A stretch of 64,000 bases of DNA, taken from NCBI GenBank assembly GCA_963576735.1, contig OY755174.1:5270001-5334000 (forward strand), given 5' to 3'. Under the pieces are notes generated by a model. That model saw nothing but the letters and a program-made list of their open reading frames with translations. It was not told the origin of the DNA and searched no databases. A program made the translations under genes and the position numbers. The DNA is from Bedellia somnulentella. Lineage: Eukaryota > Arthropoda > Insecta > Lepidoptera > Bedelliidae. Below are positions 38,316 through 53,300 of this stretch, piece by piece; the stretch's first letter is position 1; every line of letters starts with the position of its first letter.

Positions 38316-41300
38316 AATTTTACTGATTGCATTTTTGGCATCAGTATCGATGCCTAATCACCACCTGATAGTTATTTTGAAAATATATTTCATCTACAGA
38401 ATTGACCTCTCTACAGATTTATTATAAGTATAGATTATTTATTTATTAATCCACTCATTCTTAGTCCATAATCACTTTCACGCAACTCTGTCAAACAGTC
38501 ATCCATGAACAAATTGAAGAGCCACGGAGAAGCTACACATCCCTGTCGGACACCCCTAGAGATTCCGAACCAGTCAGTGTTTTCCCCGTTTACTCTTACA
38601 CATGCACTAGAATCCTCATAGAGTGATACTAATGCACGTATAAGTTGACTCCCCAAACCGAACTTGGATAACACCTCCCATAAACACTTTCTTACCACCC
38701 TATCATACGCCTTCTCTAAATCAATGAAGGAGCAATACACCTTTTGGTTCTTAGCTAAGAACTTTTCGGTGATGCTCCTTAGAGAGAAGATTAGATCCAT
38801 ACATCCCATTCTATATTCATAATATATAACTTCTCCCTTAATTATCTTACTATGCCTAACTTACGTTCTAACCGTTGGACTATATAGGCTATAAGCAAAA
38901 AATATTGGCTCATACATATACTCACGCCATTAGTTCCATTGGTGTAGGCCGGGACTATCCTATCGTACTCAAAAGTTTTTTATAAAAAGTACAAAACTAA
39001 ACACAAATACGCACCTTCACAAGTCCTATTATCAACCAGTTTGTATCCTTTATCGCAGTCGCAATAATATCCGACCGGGGTGTCAATGCAATGCTGAGTG
39101 CACCCGCCATTGTTTTTAGCACATTCGTTCTCGCCACAGCGGTCCCTAGGCTCATCTTCGAAGTTTGGACAATCCGGTTTCTTGTCACACACCTTGGACA
39201 GAGGAATGCACATGCCTTTTCCGCAGTCGAATTCGGTTTTTTTATCGCATACCGGCTGTGGGCGAGCTGAAAAATAGTTTTTTGTTATAAGTATACGGTA
39301 GCATAGTGTGTTTGAATTAGCTAATATATTTCTTCTTGTGGGTTTTGTAAGAGATGACTAAGGGTTTTGGGCTTTTTAGTAATTGTTCACGAAAATCATT
39401 AATATGACTATCTATTTCCTACTCAACATCGAAAAGAAACTAATGATTTTCTCAAATTTGAATTTCTGGCTACCCTTTCAGGGATTTATGGCTATGATAT
39501 TATGTATGAAGACTAATTAGGTGAAACCCGTCAGAAAGTACTTTAAAATACTCAATAAATAGTGATAATATGAAGAAAATATTTCATATCTTATTTTTTC
39601 ATTTATTTTGGTAAATAAGCACTGTACAACTTACTGCAATTCAACTCATCGCTGCCATCAGGACAGTCCTTCTCGCCGTTGCAGTAAAGAGCTCCAGGGA
39701 TACAACTGTGGTCCTTGCACTGAAACTGGTCTAGTCTGCACGTGACGTTTCCTCTGCAGATCTCAGGAGCCTCGTCGCCGCCGTCAGGGCAGTCGCGGTC
39801 GCCGTCGCAAACCCATGCTTTGTGCACGCACGTGATTCGGTCGCGGCACTCGAATTCCGTCGATATGCATGGGGATGTCACTTTAGGTGTTGTTGCGCAG
39901 CCCTGTGAATGGTAGGGTAGTGAAAATTAGAATTCATAAGGTAAACTGTTCTGGTTTTATATAATACAATACATCAGTGTCGTATTAATCTTTCCACTCT
40001 TAATCGCATATTATCACTACATACAAATATTTTTTTAACATACATACTCATTTTAACCTAACTTTGAAAATGTATTAATGATAGGCCAAAGGATTTCGTT
40101 TGATTATATTCGCTTCAAAAATACTTGATAATCTAAAATTTTATGAAACGATGAAAGAACAAAAATCGTCTTTATATCAAGAGCTTTTTAAATTCCTGAA
40201 AATAAAGAGATCGGATCTTTGCTGTACGGAGCATCGAGTTTATCTTGAAATTATTAATGAGGAGTCACTGGAGAATTCACATACTCTACGTTTGTATATT
40301 CGCATTTGAATAAAAGAAACATTTTATTATTCAAACTTATCTGCAAAAAATATTACTTGTGATATGGGTGAGATAGAAGATATGAACTAAATAAAATTGT
40401 GATTCAGATTTGAGACCCGGGACACCTGAATATTTAAAGGCATAGTCGCAGAGTATGTTGATGTATAGACGGTTCGAAAAATTCACAAAGGGTAGAAATA
40501 CTATGACATAGAAATATTTGGGGTTTGATATCAAATGAAACAGCGCATGAATAAAACTTTACAAGGGACAATATGAAATTATCATTTTATTAAATAACTA
40601 GAAAAAGCAAAGGCTTTCAGAATATTTAATCCGTAGTCAAATTACGCCATGTAAATTGTGATCTTTGAAAACTTCCAAAACTATTGAAGTTGAATAATAT
40701 AACATATTATACAACTAACTCAAGGTATTTTTGGGATTTATGGCCGTGAGTATAAGTTGCGAGCGAGTATATGAATGTATTATACAACTATGCAATATAT
40801 TCTCCTATGAACCAAAAGCATTTATTATATTTACTATATAAATCTTACCATTTCATCGCTCCCGTCTGAGCAATCGATATCACCGTCACATCTCCACCTC
40901 AGAGATATACAATGACCCTCCGTGCAGGCGAAGTGAGACGACAGCTGACACGTCGGCGTGGGACACTTGAGTTCATCAGAGCCATCACCGCAATCATCAT
41001 CACCATCGCATAACCATCTTTGCTGAATACATTTTCCATTGCCACAAGTGAATTCATCTGAGCGGCACGTTTCGTCTAAGTTGAAAAATGTTTTTAGTAA
41101 AATTGCTACTACAACCTTAAAGTTCTTCTTTATTACATAAACAAGTTTGAAAAACGAATTCTCAAGCAAAAACTTGCATACTTTTAAATAACTAGAATGA
41201 AATCTTGAGCTGTTTTCGAAAGCAGCTTTCAGTTACGGGAGTAAATAAAATACGAAGTGTAAAGTACGAATACAAAGTAAGAATTCGTACGTAACAACAG

Positions 41301-44300
41301 GAAAAAGTGGAGTACAAACTTTAAGTACGAAGCTTATTATCCAGTAAATATACTTCTTAATAAGAAAACATAGAAATATCGAAGAAAGAACTTATAAAGT
41401 GAGTAATGAGCCAGCATGAAAAGATTTGAAGTACAATTCAAAAAGTAATGTAATGGTATTACTAATGAGTAATTTTCGTTGAAATACATTATTTGTAATA
41501 AGGATTTATATCGACGAGAATGATGACAGCGAAAAATGTCTGGCAACGTCATCGCTCAGAACCTTCAGCAGGCTGCGGGTAGATAAGAATTTATAGACGG
41601 ATGGGTTGGGTGCTGATAGAATAGAAATAAGAGAGGGGGACTTGGTGATTGATTGATGCCGACACTACCCGGGTGGAACTGTTAAACATCAACCCCTCTT
41701 CAAGAATATTATCAGTATTAAACACAGATATTTCTCAGCCCGACTTTATGCAAAGTTGAAATAACTTGACTTGACTAGTATTGAATTAATTTTGAACAGA
41801 CATCTTCTGTTGCTGCAAAAAAACAAGGATCCATATTGGATCAGGCTATAAATAACCATAATTGAGCATAGCAATAAATAGAAAACGTCTTATTCATTCT
41901 TGGGTTTATCTGCAAGATCAAAACTGTCCCTTCCAGCTAGGGATATAAATTTGGGATCCGAAATGCTTGGATAAGGTCAAAAAAGCTTAGGAAGGGTAAA
42001 CAGATTTTTTCAAGTTGTTGTCTTTTGCTTGAGATATCGCGTATATTTACAAAGAAAATATTTTGTTCTGGTGTTTATTTAATTTATTATTCCTAAAATA
42101 TATTCGTAGCGAACATGGCATTTCTAATGTGTCCAAAAGGGTGGCAGGGATACTAGTTCTTCTATATACCAGCTGATATTAACTTGATGTTCAGAGTACC
42201 CACTTTTTTAGTGTATAACACAATTATAGAAGACAAGTCCATGGAGCCTTGGAAATAATCACTACTATAATAAGCCTAATATTAGACATGAGGGTTTCTT
42301 CACGATGTTTTTCTTAACAGTTACTACTCATACACATAATACCCAAAACAAAACACAAACGTGTAAGTCAGATTGATGATTTGAAGAAATAACGCCTCTT
42401 GATTTTAAGGCTGAGTTTATTCCGATTACGATAACAAGACAGTTAAATAAAAAACCAGCATGCTTATAGTTATGCATCTCTTGTTAAGATCATATCTAGT
42501 TGTGATATATCATGCGAAGTCTTCTCTCCTAAATTTATTAGTAGTTTAACAAAGCTAGGTAGCTTTGTACAGTTTTTCATTAGATCAAAATGCAGTGTGC
42601 GTAAAAATAGTTACACACCAATTAAATAATCGAGCTTTTAGAACGTGTTACCCCATTGCAAAAAACTAATTAACCTAACTCATTTACGAATGGAATAATC
42701 AAACCCAATACATCCCATGATTTGAATACTCAAAACCAATACAAAAGTGAAGAACATCTCAATTCCCTATCCTTAATATCTATATAAATAGGCAAGCATC
42801 ATGCGCTTACTGCATGCTTTCTCGTCGGAGCCGTCGGAGCAGTCGGGGTTGTCGTCACACATCCATGTCAGCGGCACGCACTCGCCCGCCTTCCCGCGGC
42901 AAGTGAACTCTTCGGGCCCGCAGCTTTCCACCTCTGTCAACCCAGTACATGCTCATGCTATCATATGTGTAGAATAGGAATATATAGGTGTGGCATACAG
43001 TGGTGTGTAGGGTTTATTTAGGATACAAAAATATTGTTTGTGTCGTGCGGAAATTCGGTCTGCATTCAGAAGTTTCCCTACTTATATTTCGTTTTACAAC
43101 TTTGTTTCTCTTAAGGTCTGTAAAAAGTTGATTTATTATCCCAGGATACTTCGCGAGGGTTTAGCCGTAAATTTATAGTTTGCTCCGAAATGTTACCCGT
43201 TTATTTTATATTAGCAATTTATTTTTTATACACCGTTTCATGCGAAATTTGCAAATGTTTTGTGATCCAGTATCATAATTGAATTTGGTGTAACAAACAT
43301 TTGTGCTTCAGAATACAAGCTCCTTTCATGCCTTACAATAGCTTGTCCCATTGCAGAGCGATTGAAGCATGCTCTTACCACAGTTATGTTCATCAGAGCC
43401 GTCAGAACAATCGGCTGTGTCATCGCAATGCCACGAGGCAGGTATACAAAGTCCAGTCGCACACACAAATTTGTGTTCGGGACAAGAACGTTGGGCTGAA
43501 CCACCTAGTTGAAACAAACTTACTTTGAACCAACTCCACAATAAAACTGACGACAATAGATTTTAGGTAACAGACTAGGTTGATGTAAACGAATGGGGTT
43601 CGTTTTTATTTACAGTGAGTCAACGAAAATGGGTCTATGTAAATATCAAATACGCTAAAGCAAGTCAAATATTTATTCGCAGAGGAAATCTTAAATGGCA
43701 ATTTCTAATAAAGCGAGTACAATGGCTTAGTATAAAAGTCATGTAACCAGAACAATACCTAATCTCTGTTGCGTTTAATAATTAATTTGCTTATGCTAAT
43801 TGAGTATGTCGACCTAATTTTCGACGTTCTATCTTGTATTAGGCAATGAGCTCACTGAAACGTAGGTAATTTTGAATATCTACTTAGTGAATAATGGAGT
43901 ATACGTAATGGAGCCAATTTAAATTGCTTGGTTGTTATTGTAATTGATTAAATATATGATATTTGATCTCGCTAAATGATTTTCGTTTAAAATTCAGTAA
44001 CTTTTGATTGATATAGTAAAAATATTTAAAAAACATATAACATATAACAATCTGTTGAAACGGGACTTTTAAAAACCCCTTCACAAATAAGAAAATAAAA
44101 CAAATCAGTTTAGTTTATTAGGGTTAGTTATTTAAAATTTATGTTTATGGCTACAACATAAATGAAAATATATCGATGGATGAAATTGGTGACGTTGTGA
44201 AAGGAATGTGTCTAAACATCCTACGCATACATTGATCCGTAAAACATGTGTTTATCCATTTGCCCATATACTAATTTAATGTTAACCTGAAAGAATGTTT

Positions 44301-47300
44301 TTTTTCCGAATCATTTATAAAACCCATATTGGTAATCTCATGATTGAATAAAATCAGAATCCGAAAATAATTCAGTAACTTTTTAGCCAGTTGCCCATTT
44401 ACTAAGACCAAGCTAAATTTCAGAGATTTTCTGCCGAAACGTGTTCTCTTTAAATTATTGTCCCACTTTCCCGAACAGCCAGAAAACAACTGACAAACAA
44501 CACACTTTACGGCGGTCTACAGTTTGTCACAGAAAGTTCCGACCTTTTTCCAAACTCTCGAATCGCTAAAAAGTCGCTTCAATTTGCATGCAAATTCAGC
44601 AAACACGGGCGCTCCAATCCTTTTATCTCGATATGAACAATGTTCTGTTTCAGGTGCGAATTTATTCCTTTTACAATATTACAAACGCTTTTCATATTAA
44701 ATTACATTTCCATCTGTTATGAAGACGAAACGCGTTTTTGTATTGTACATCAGTTGATGAAATTTTATTTATTTAGCGAAGGACGAACGTGGAGCCTAAG
44801 CTAATATTCTAGTTGATTTCCTTTTAAAGTTGCGATATAAATTGCGCGTAAATGGGTATAATTTTTTAAAGAATGAATGTGGATTAATGAATGAATGAGT
44901 GCTATTAAACCATAATTTATTCAAAAAGATAGGTTACCAAAATTAGTTCTTGAATGAGATACTCGATAATGAGAACGTTTCAGCGGCCAAGTTTATTTTC
45001 TTTTGATAGCTTATTTTATTTTTTTATTTGACTTGTAATAAACAAATCTTCTCTATATGAGGTAGTCAAATTGCCCGTATCCCATTATGATCCTACCGGA
45101 AGTCCTCAAGTACTAATACAAGTTATGTATGATTTTTTTCCGACTCGGCAGGAAGACGAAAAGGGGAAAGTTTTAGTACTATTTTACATTTTCTCCCATG
45201 AGAGCACTTTGTCTTGGACTAAATCACAACCCGCAACTTTGGCCATAAATTGATAGATAAGGTTTTTAATTAAGGTGTCATTCAATTTAAGCTGATTTGA
45301 ATCAAACGGCTTAAGATAATTATTACTTTGCAGTTTATTCAATTTACAAACTAATATGATCACGGTGAATAATTCCCAAAATACGAGTAGCAAGCAAGCA
45401 AGACCCAGAGCTTTGGAATTTCTTAGCCACTTTTGGAGGTTTCGTTGGAAAATACTATCAAATAAAGGATGGTTCCAGATGGTTCTCTATAGCCAAATCG
45501 CCTAGCAAAAACTAAACACCCACCAGTAGGAATGGGCTCGTGCTTTCTAAATTGACACTGGACGGCTATCAGTTATTTATTAATTCTTTTCTAAATGAAG
45601 CATCTCAATAATATATATGTATTTGTATAGTAAAAAGTCTATGTAGTGTCCGTTAGAATAGCATTTACCAATATCTTCCAAGTGTTGTACGATACGACTA
45701 AGGTCAATTGAGTTTATTATTTAATTATAGCACGACGTGGCTGAAGACATAAGTCTTCAGATGGTGATAGCACCTTCTGACCTTCATGTTACAATCAATT
45801 CCTAATCAACTTCTAAAACTAGCTTAGGGATTGCTTAATATTCCAACTCTGTTTTACTGGATTTATAGCCACGTGTAATGTAGGTGGAAAATTTTTGTAT
45901 CTCATTTTTATGTCGTGTTTTTTCCTACAAACCTAAGACAGATAAATGAATATGAAAAAAATGGCGGTCAATAGTTCAAAAATCTTTATGTTCCAATTTC
46001 TATCTGGCCTATTTAATTACAATAAACTTTATTCACTTTGGTATACTTTTTACTTTATTTGCTCCGGGAAATTGAACACATGCTGAGGTCTTAATTGTAA
46101 TCAAACGAAAGCGTAATGTTAATTAATCAAAACAGAAAATGCTTCGCTGAAAATGAAAATTCTATCTCAATTAAGAAAATGAAATTGTACGAGTACCAGG
46201 CTCCTTGTTAATTAACATTTGAACCAAAATAATACAGCTAAAGCAGCAATCATTATTGTTACATACTTAAAATGAATTAACGACATAGTTATTTCCTATG
46301 GTTTGATATGTGCGTTACATGTAATAACAACTAAATAAAATTGATTACCATCATAAGAGGGAAAAAGATTGAGTTTTCTTTTTCAATAAGCACTGCACTA
46401 GCTGAACCGCCCCCTGATTATGTATCTTTTACGAGTGACGATTGTGTCGCAAGTTGCACCATTGTCGTTGTCAATGTCAATGTCATAAATTTGTATGCAA
46501 TCTGACACATTTGACAGCGACAATATTGCAACTTGCTACACAATCGCGGTCGCTAAAGATAGATAATCAGCCCGCCGCCGGTCAACGTTGTTTTGCCATA
46601 TAAATTATTTCTAGGGGAATTTTAGTCTATAAAATAAGTATAAAATTTTAGGGGTGTACATCGTTATCACTTATGCGTGTAAAATAGTTATAAACCTGTT
46701 CTCAGGCCTACAGAATGTGTGTGCAAAATTTAATTTAAATTTATTTAGCCGTTTCTGAGGAGTTTCGTAACAAACACTGTGGCACGTGAATCTTATATAT
46801 TAGATAAGGAAGCCAACGATGTTTTACATTTAATATTTTCTTTATGATAAAATGATAAATAAAGGATAAAAAATATATTATATTGACGGAAGCAACCAAA
46901 GCATAGGGAATTAAACTACCTTAAATATGATTGGGCTATATCACGTTATGATAAATCGGGAGCAAAAATTTAAAGCCATTTTAGATGAAAACGAAATAGT
47001 TTTTATATACGTCGGAGGGTGAAAAAGGATAAAGGAAACGCTTTTCAAAAAGGCCGATGTCAGCGAAGCATAAGAGATGATGAGTTTGCACAAAATTACG
47101 GTCGATAGTTCCTGATTACCCCGTTTCCAACATTTGCATTCTATCTGAAAAGATAGACAAGTGGCCGTCCGAATTAGTTAAAATTCGGAGGTAGGGAACG
47201 CAAACACTACTTGAACGTGTAAAAAAGAAACAAAGGATAGAGAAATTTCGCGCTGGATGCCAACTGACACTGTAGCTCAGTTGGCAGAGCGACGGGGGCG

Positions 47301-50300
47301 TATACCCGAAGGTCGCGGGTTCGAACCCCGCCAGTGTCGAAATTTTTCTTTCCTTTAATAACATCTTTTATTTATGAGTAATAATCCCCACATGAGGAAT
47401 TCATGTCAAAAAACATTAAATTATCTCATATATTACCGCATTTAAAAGAGAAAGAAGAAATATATGATTTAACTTACTTTGTACATAATTAATTATATTT
47501 CATCAATCAAGGTTTGAAGTTAATCTCCTATCTCACCAACCAAATTAACTGTATAACTGTATATACTTAGTCTGCCACTTTGATTTTCGCTATCATCTTT
47601 CTAAAATTCCCTATTCACTCAATATCAGTGCCTCCAGTAAAAAAGGGATTAGTTGAAAATCGGCACTTTTCAGGAGAGCGAAAAAACTAAACTTTTATTT
47701 TTTTAAACAAAGCTTACATTTATTTCAGCTAAACTTTAATGCAGTATTATAGATCCATTTCATACCTATCAAATAATATATACCATGTTTATGTATCATG
47801 CATAAATACTATATTTTTTAATAGTTTTGTTGAACTATTCCCTTGTTAACCACATAATTATGGCATAACTGCAGTTAAAATAAATATTTTTTTCATCCTA
47901 AAGAAATAAATGCTATTATACTACATTTATGTATGGTCTATAAGGGCATAATATTGTTTATTTCTTTAAGTTTTTTCAGGACTTATGAATTTCTGTTGCA
48001 CCAAAGAGCTAACTCATGTCTAAATATCTATGAAATTTATATTATTACAGCCATGATGCGCATATTACTTCTGGCGATGCGATCTGGTAAATTGAAACTA
48101 AAAACTAAAACCCAAATGCATAAATTATAATTAAATAAATAAATAAATAATGTAAAAGGGAACTTTTGCAAGAAATATTCAAGAAATATGCATAGAAATA
48201 GTTATTACCTTAGTTCAGATTGTTTTGTATTTCACCGCAAATTCATTATTTCGTGTGTACCTAAACCACCGCACGTTCGGCCAGTACATGTTTTCCAGAG
48301 TCATCACGAATCGTCTGTCTCGTAGATTTGACGACTTCCAGCCTCCCGAATAAGCTGGTTTCCGAAAAGGCTTTGGTTCACACTCTGCGCCAGATTATAC
48401 AGGAGAAAGAGGAGTTTAATCTGCCACTGTGACTAGGGCTCGTGGACTATGAAATAATCTTTAATTCGATGATCGGATTCAGATCGAAGATTTAAGTAAA
48501 ATGCTGAATGACCTCAATAGATTATCTAAAAGAGTGGGTCTTAAAATTAACATGGACAAGACGAAAAACATGTCGAATAGTCATGTTGAACCCATTCTTG
48601 TCGAGCTTGGAGACTCTATCCTCGAAGTTGTAGACCAATATGTATACCTGGGACAATCCATTCGGTTAGGTAGAGCCAACTTCGAGAATGAGGTCAACCG
48701 TCGAATTCAGCTCAATTGGGCAGCGTTCAGGAAGCTGCTCCATATCTTTTATGCGCTATCACATAGCCCGAAGGGTTGCAAAACCTAAGTGGCAAGCGGC
48801 AGTAGCAATTGCACGCAGAACCGACAGTCGTCGGGGCTCGAAGGTTCTGGAGTGGTGGCCACGTACCGGACGACGCAGTGTGGGTAGGATACCATAAGGT
48901 GGACTGACGACTTGGTCAAAGTCGCGGGACACCGATGGATAAGGGCAGAACACGACCGGTCGTTGTAGAGATCTTTGGGGTGGCCTATGTCCAGCAGTGT
49001 ACGTCTATTGGCTGATGATGTATTTCAAGTGAGGACTTTCTTTCATTTGCGTCAAGAACATGGCAGTGACAGATAAGTTCTTATTTTGAACCCCACATTT
49101 GTCAGAGTATAATATGATTTTTGTGACGTGAACATGAAGAGTTTTGATGGGGTCATAGAGGCAGGAAGCGATTTGATGTCCACCGCGTTTACCTGATGCT
49201 TCTTGCCACATGTAGCCAGTAGCTTGATGGTTAAATTATAGGTGCGTCTTTTGTAAACGGCTTGATGACGTGATAGCTCAGTGGGTAGAACACTGCTTAT
49301 CGTGCATACGACTAGTGGTCTAATCCCGGGTCCGGCCTACACCAATTTGTCATTTTTTAGGGCAGGCAAGGCAACATCTTCACAGCCCATATACGTCCCC
49401 ACCAAGGGGCTCGAGCCTGCCCAATATAGGGCGATTTGGCCTTAGTCCACCACGCTGGCCATATTTATGACATTAACATTTTAAGGACACATGTGTGGAT
49501 AATTTATCATGGTGGTTAACGGTGAGGGAAAACATGGCTGAGTTGTGCTTAGTCATGTGACAGTGTATTCGTACAAAAAGGCGATAGGCCTGCCACGTCA
49601 ATGCAATGTCACGTGATGTTCAGAAGTATTAGTACCTCTGCCTACGTTTGAGTTTGAGCTCTTTTGTAATATGCCATACCTGACAGCATGGGAGTGTGAA
49701 GGCATCACCGTACACGGATGACATAGTTTTCTTAGGGATTACTGTAGACTCCATGCTCCAATGGGGACCCCACATTAGCTCACTAGCTGGCAGGCTAAGT
49801 AGTGCTGCATATGCCGTTAGGAAAATAAGACATTTGACAGATGTACAGACAGCTCGATTAGTTTATTACAACTATTTTCATAGTGTAATGTCTTACGGTA
49901 TTTTACTCTGGGGCAGAGCAGCTGATGTTGGTTCCATATTTATTCTCCAAAAGAGAGCAATAAGAGCTATTTATAATTTGAGATCACGAGATTCCCTGAG
50001 AGAATTGTTTAAAACCATAAATATAATGACGCTGCCATGTCAATATATTTATGAAAATATTATGTATGTAAGAAAAAATTAGGAGTCTTTTGAAAAAAAT
50101 AGTGACAGACATATTCGAAATCTGAGAGACAACAATAAAATTTCAATACCTAAATACAGATTGTCAAAAGTAAATACATCTTTCATGGGGTTATGCGTAA
50201 AAATGTATAATAAAATACCTGAGGACATTTTAAATTTATCAGAAACAAAATTCAAAGCAGTAGTTAAAAGAAATCTTAGTTCGAAAGCCTATTACAATGT

Positions 50301-53300
50301 TAATAATTACATTAATGATGAAGTGGCTTGGTGTCATCAGGGCTCTGTGCAGGATGTTTCCGGGCTAACACCAAAATTGTAATGGACGTGAAAAAAGATG
50401 TGTGTTGACGAATTTCTTACGGGTTCTTCTCTCAACAAAACACCTTCCGAATCCGAAGTAAACTTAGTATTAAGTTGAAATTTGACTTTCAAAAAACAAA
50501 GATTTATCTTTTTACTTTGAAATAAATGATTATTTAATTTTTATTTATTTATTTTATTGTTGAATATAAAAAGTGAACACCACTAATTAGTCGTCCTCTA
50601 ATGTCAATATTGTATCATTGCTTTTCTGCTGGTAAGCCCTGTAACATCAGCTTGAGGTTCATCGAGCTGGTTTACAAGTTCTGCTTTTTCTTCTGCTGAA
50701 GTAGTGTACTGAATATTTGGCTGTAGCATGACACACTTAGTACATGTATCCACCATCGGGGGCTTAAATGATAGATTTAAGCTGTGAAATATTTTTGAGT
50801 ATATAGTCTTACAAACTTGTTCCTCCTTTAGTCGATCTATGCAATACAAAGAATAAATTTTATGCATGTTCAAAGTAGTTAACAAAAATTTCTTTATTGT
50901 TTTATTACGAGCATAGTGACTTTCATACTGTGGAAATGTCAAATACCCTCGCGAACTTTTTCTAAATCTTCGTCGGTCCATTTGTTTTCAACAGTGATAC
51001 CCCTTGTACTGCTTGGCATAGTTTCCGTTATAGAATCCTTTTTTTTGGAGCTTGTAGAGAAACAAACTTAAAAGTTCGTATATCACAAAAAAAACAGTTT
51101 TTATATACATATTCATGTTAATGTTTACCTCAATGAATATGATACGTAAAAGAGCAATTTCCCTGCTTGGTCGCACGAGTTTTTCTTATTTTTGGTTCCT
51201 CTGGCGTTATCGAAAAAGCTGTGGAGCTAAGCGAATAAGATCTATGATTCACCTAGTCAACTAATATCTATTCGGTATAAGCGCGGGTATCCCTGGGTAA
51301 AGTCGTCAATGCAAGGGCGTGAGACGACTTAATCCCTTGTTAACGTTCAACTGTAATTGAATGAAAGAAACTAAATGATGTTATGTCTTTATTTTGTTAA
51401 GTTAATAAAGATGTAACAAATGTTAATCCCAAAATGATATGAAGAATTTAGGAACTATACTAGTTGTTCCATTTTGTTCGTGTTTAAGTATAATAATATC
51501 CTTAATGACATGTGAATGCAACGATGTAGCTCCACTTATCCCATTTCAATCAGAAAAATTGCTGGATATAAATACTCTTAACCCAATAATAGCTCCAACT
51601 ATGCCTTTAGATGGTTTTAAAAAACTATGAAGGAGGTCAGATAGAGTTATGTCCTTTTGATATGTTATGTAACTCGGTACGCTGATCACGATGGTTTAAT
51701 AAAAACAAAAGGGATTAAGTCGAGTTAATCCCTTTTTTACTGGAGGCACTGATATAATAGTGTAGCTACACAATTACTCCATCGTTGGGTTACAGTAGTG
51801 TCGTAGTAGCTATTTGCATATACAACTTAATTGGCTCACGGGTCCAAGTATGGAAATAAGTCTTATCAAGCGACTACCTCAATTTCCACAGATTCGAGTA
51901 AATTTGCTTAATACAATGGCTATTTCGTAAGTGTTCTATACATTTTAGTATGAAAAAGTATACATTATAAATTAATAGTTATAGATTTATTGGATATAGA
52001 GCTAGTTTATAAGCGGTTTTGGTTTCAATGTCGCATCGAAATAAATCAAAATTATATCTGTTGAAAAACTGGCCCGATGCGATAAAACATGTGTTATCCC
52101 CCTTTAATAATTTTGTTATTTTATTTTAATTATTTGAATTACTAAACTGTTGATATTTTAAAAGTCTAAATGTTATCGTTATCTATATAGACCAATATAA
52201 ACTAAAATGAAATAAAGACATACTAAATTAATATATCGTAAGTAATTATGTCCTACAAAAAGAAATTAATAAGACACAAGGGAAAAGAAGAATATTTTCT
52301 TTTATTAAATACAAGGTACACCAATCCTTAACGATAGAATAAATGATACAATATCATTTTTAAATAAAAGGCACGACAAAGTTTTGTGAGAAAATGTACA
52401 ACGGAGAAATTCATATAACTTGAGTTTGAACGGTGTTGAAAAATGGGACTTTATATTTTCAGCGTGCAAATTACATATTGAATACAGTAAGTTCCCTATA
52501 AATATGAAGATTTGGGTCAATGTTTATTAATTCTGTATGTTTAAAACGACAAAAGGTAAAAGGATACGTTATTTGAAGTTTATTACAACCCTTTCATCCC
52601 CATCATTACGCCTTAGTTCTCACTAAGTAATGAGGATGGATCTAATATCTTAAAGCGCTTATTAAAACGGCACTAAGGTCAAGACTTTATGTAATTTCGG
52701 CTAATGTAAATTTAATCAAAGTTATAATCTCATAACGGAGTAGACATTCTGAATCAATATTAACTTAGCAGCGCAATCAAAAGGAAAAGATGATGAAATA
52801 TTCATCGCCAATTATGAGTTTCTAACCACTTCATTCCCCAATCATTTTAATAAACTTATATCCTGCTGTAGTATAAATATAGTGTAGTTATGTATTAACG
52901 AATTAGAATAACACTAACAAATTTAATTTAAATCTTTTAGTTCATGAAAACCTCATGTGGGGTTATTACTAATAAATAAAGAATAAATAAAGGAAAGATT
53001 TTTTTTTTCCCGCCTGTGTCGAAATTTTTCTTTCCTTTATTTATTAGTACTAACAAATTTGTTCCTGTGGGTGTCGTACGAGGCTCAAGAGCTTTTAAGT
53101 AATCGTAGGAAGATTTGGTGGTTGGTATTTTTCCTTAAATTCCAAGAGACTGAGGGATTTCCAATTATTAAGCTCTAGACTGTCCCTTCTTTTGATAAAT
53201 AGCCGTTACCATATGGGTATCCAGTAGTCACTTCTTATTATACTACTACCTTTTAAGTTCACGCATTTGATTCAAAGGCTCTGGCTACACCTCATTAAGA

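Larger units (their letters stand above)
36590..38816 (-). mobile_element. RTE-type LINE fragment interrupted by a Helitron
   Basis: The polymerase segments in order on the minus strand are 38435-38809 ([31 protein letters not shown]), then the Helitron 37485-38434, then 37108-37440 ([33 protein letters not shown]). The fragment ends with 36604-36915 ([19 protein letters not shown] to [10 protein letters not shown]). It is the same family as 2628-3276, with the same TATG-type tail. The Helitron sits between SGLI and KCLLYADD. A small frameshifted gap lies between the last two segments. It lies in LpR intron 7. Confidence 0.8.

Noticed and set aside
38135..38341. ORF with repeated SVCLSVCL residues
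   Set aside because: It is the GACA microsatellite of the Helitron read in frame.
43238..43504. 88-codon ORF overlapping LpR exon 3
   Set aside because: It is another frame of the LA2 exon, whose true frame has the six cysteines and DCSDGSDE.
47266..47338. Functional tRNA gene
   Set aside because: The anticodon arm is faulty and a SINE body follows that is repeated at 52.9 kb.
47116..47364. ORF containing [16 protein letters not shown]
   Set aside because: This is the antisense of a tRNA-like SINE head, a frequent false protein.
49266..49345. tRNA gene at the head of the family-1 SINE (also 21.4 and 54.87 kb)
   Set aside because: The head lacks a proper anticodon arm and is always followed by the same SINE body and tail.
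51439..51630. 63-codon ORF starting with a hydrophobic stretch
   Set aside because: No family hallmark, in a stretch that looks like transposon debris.
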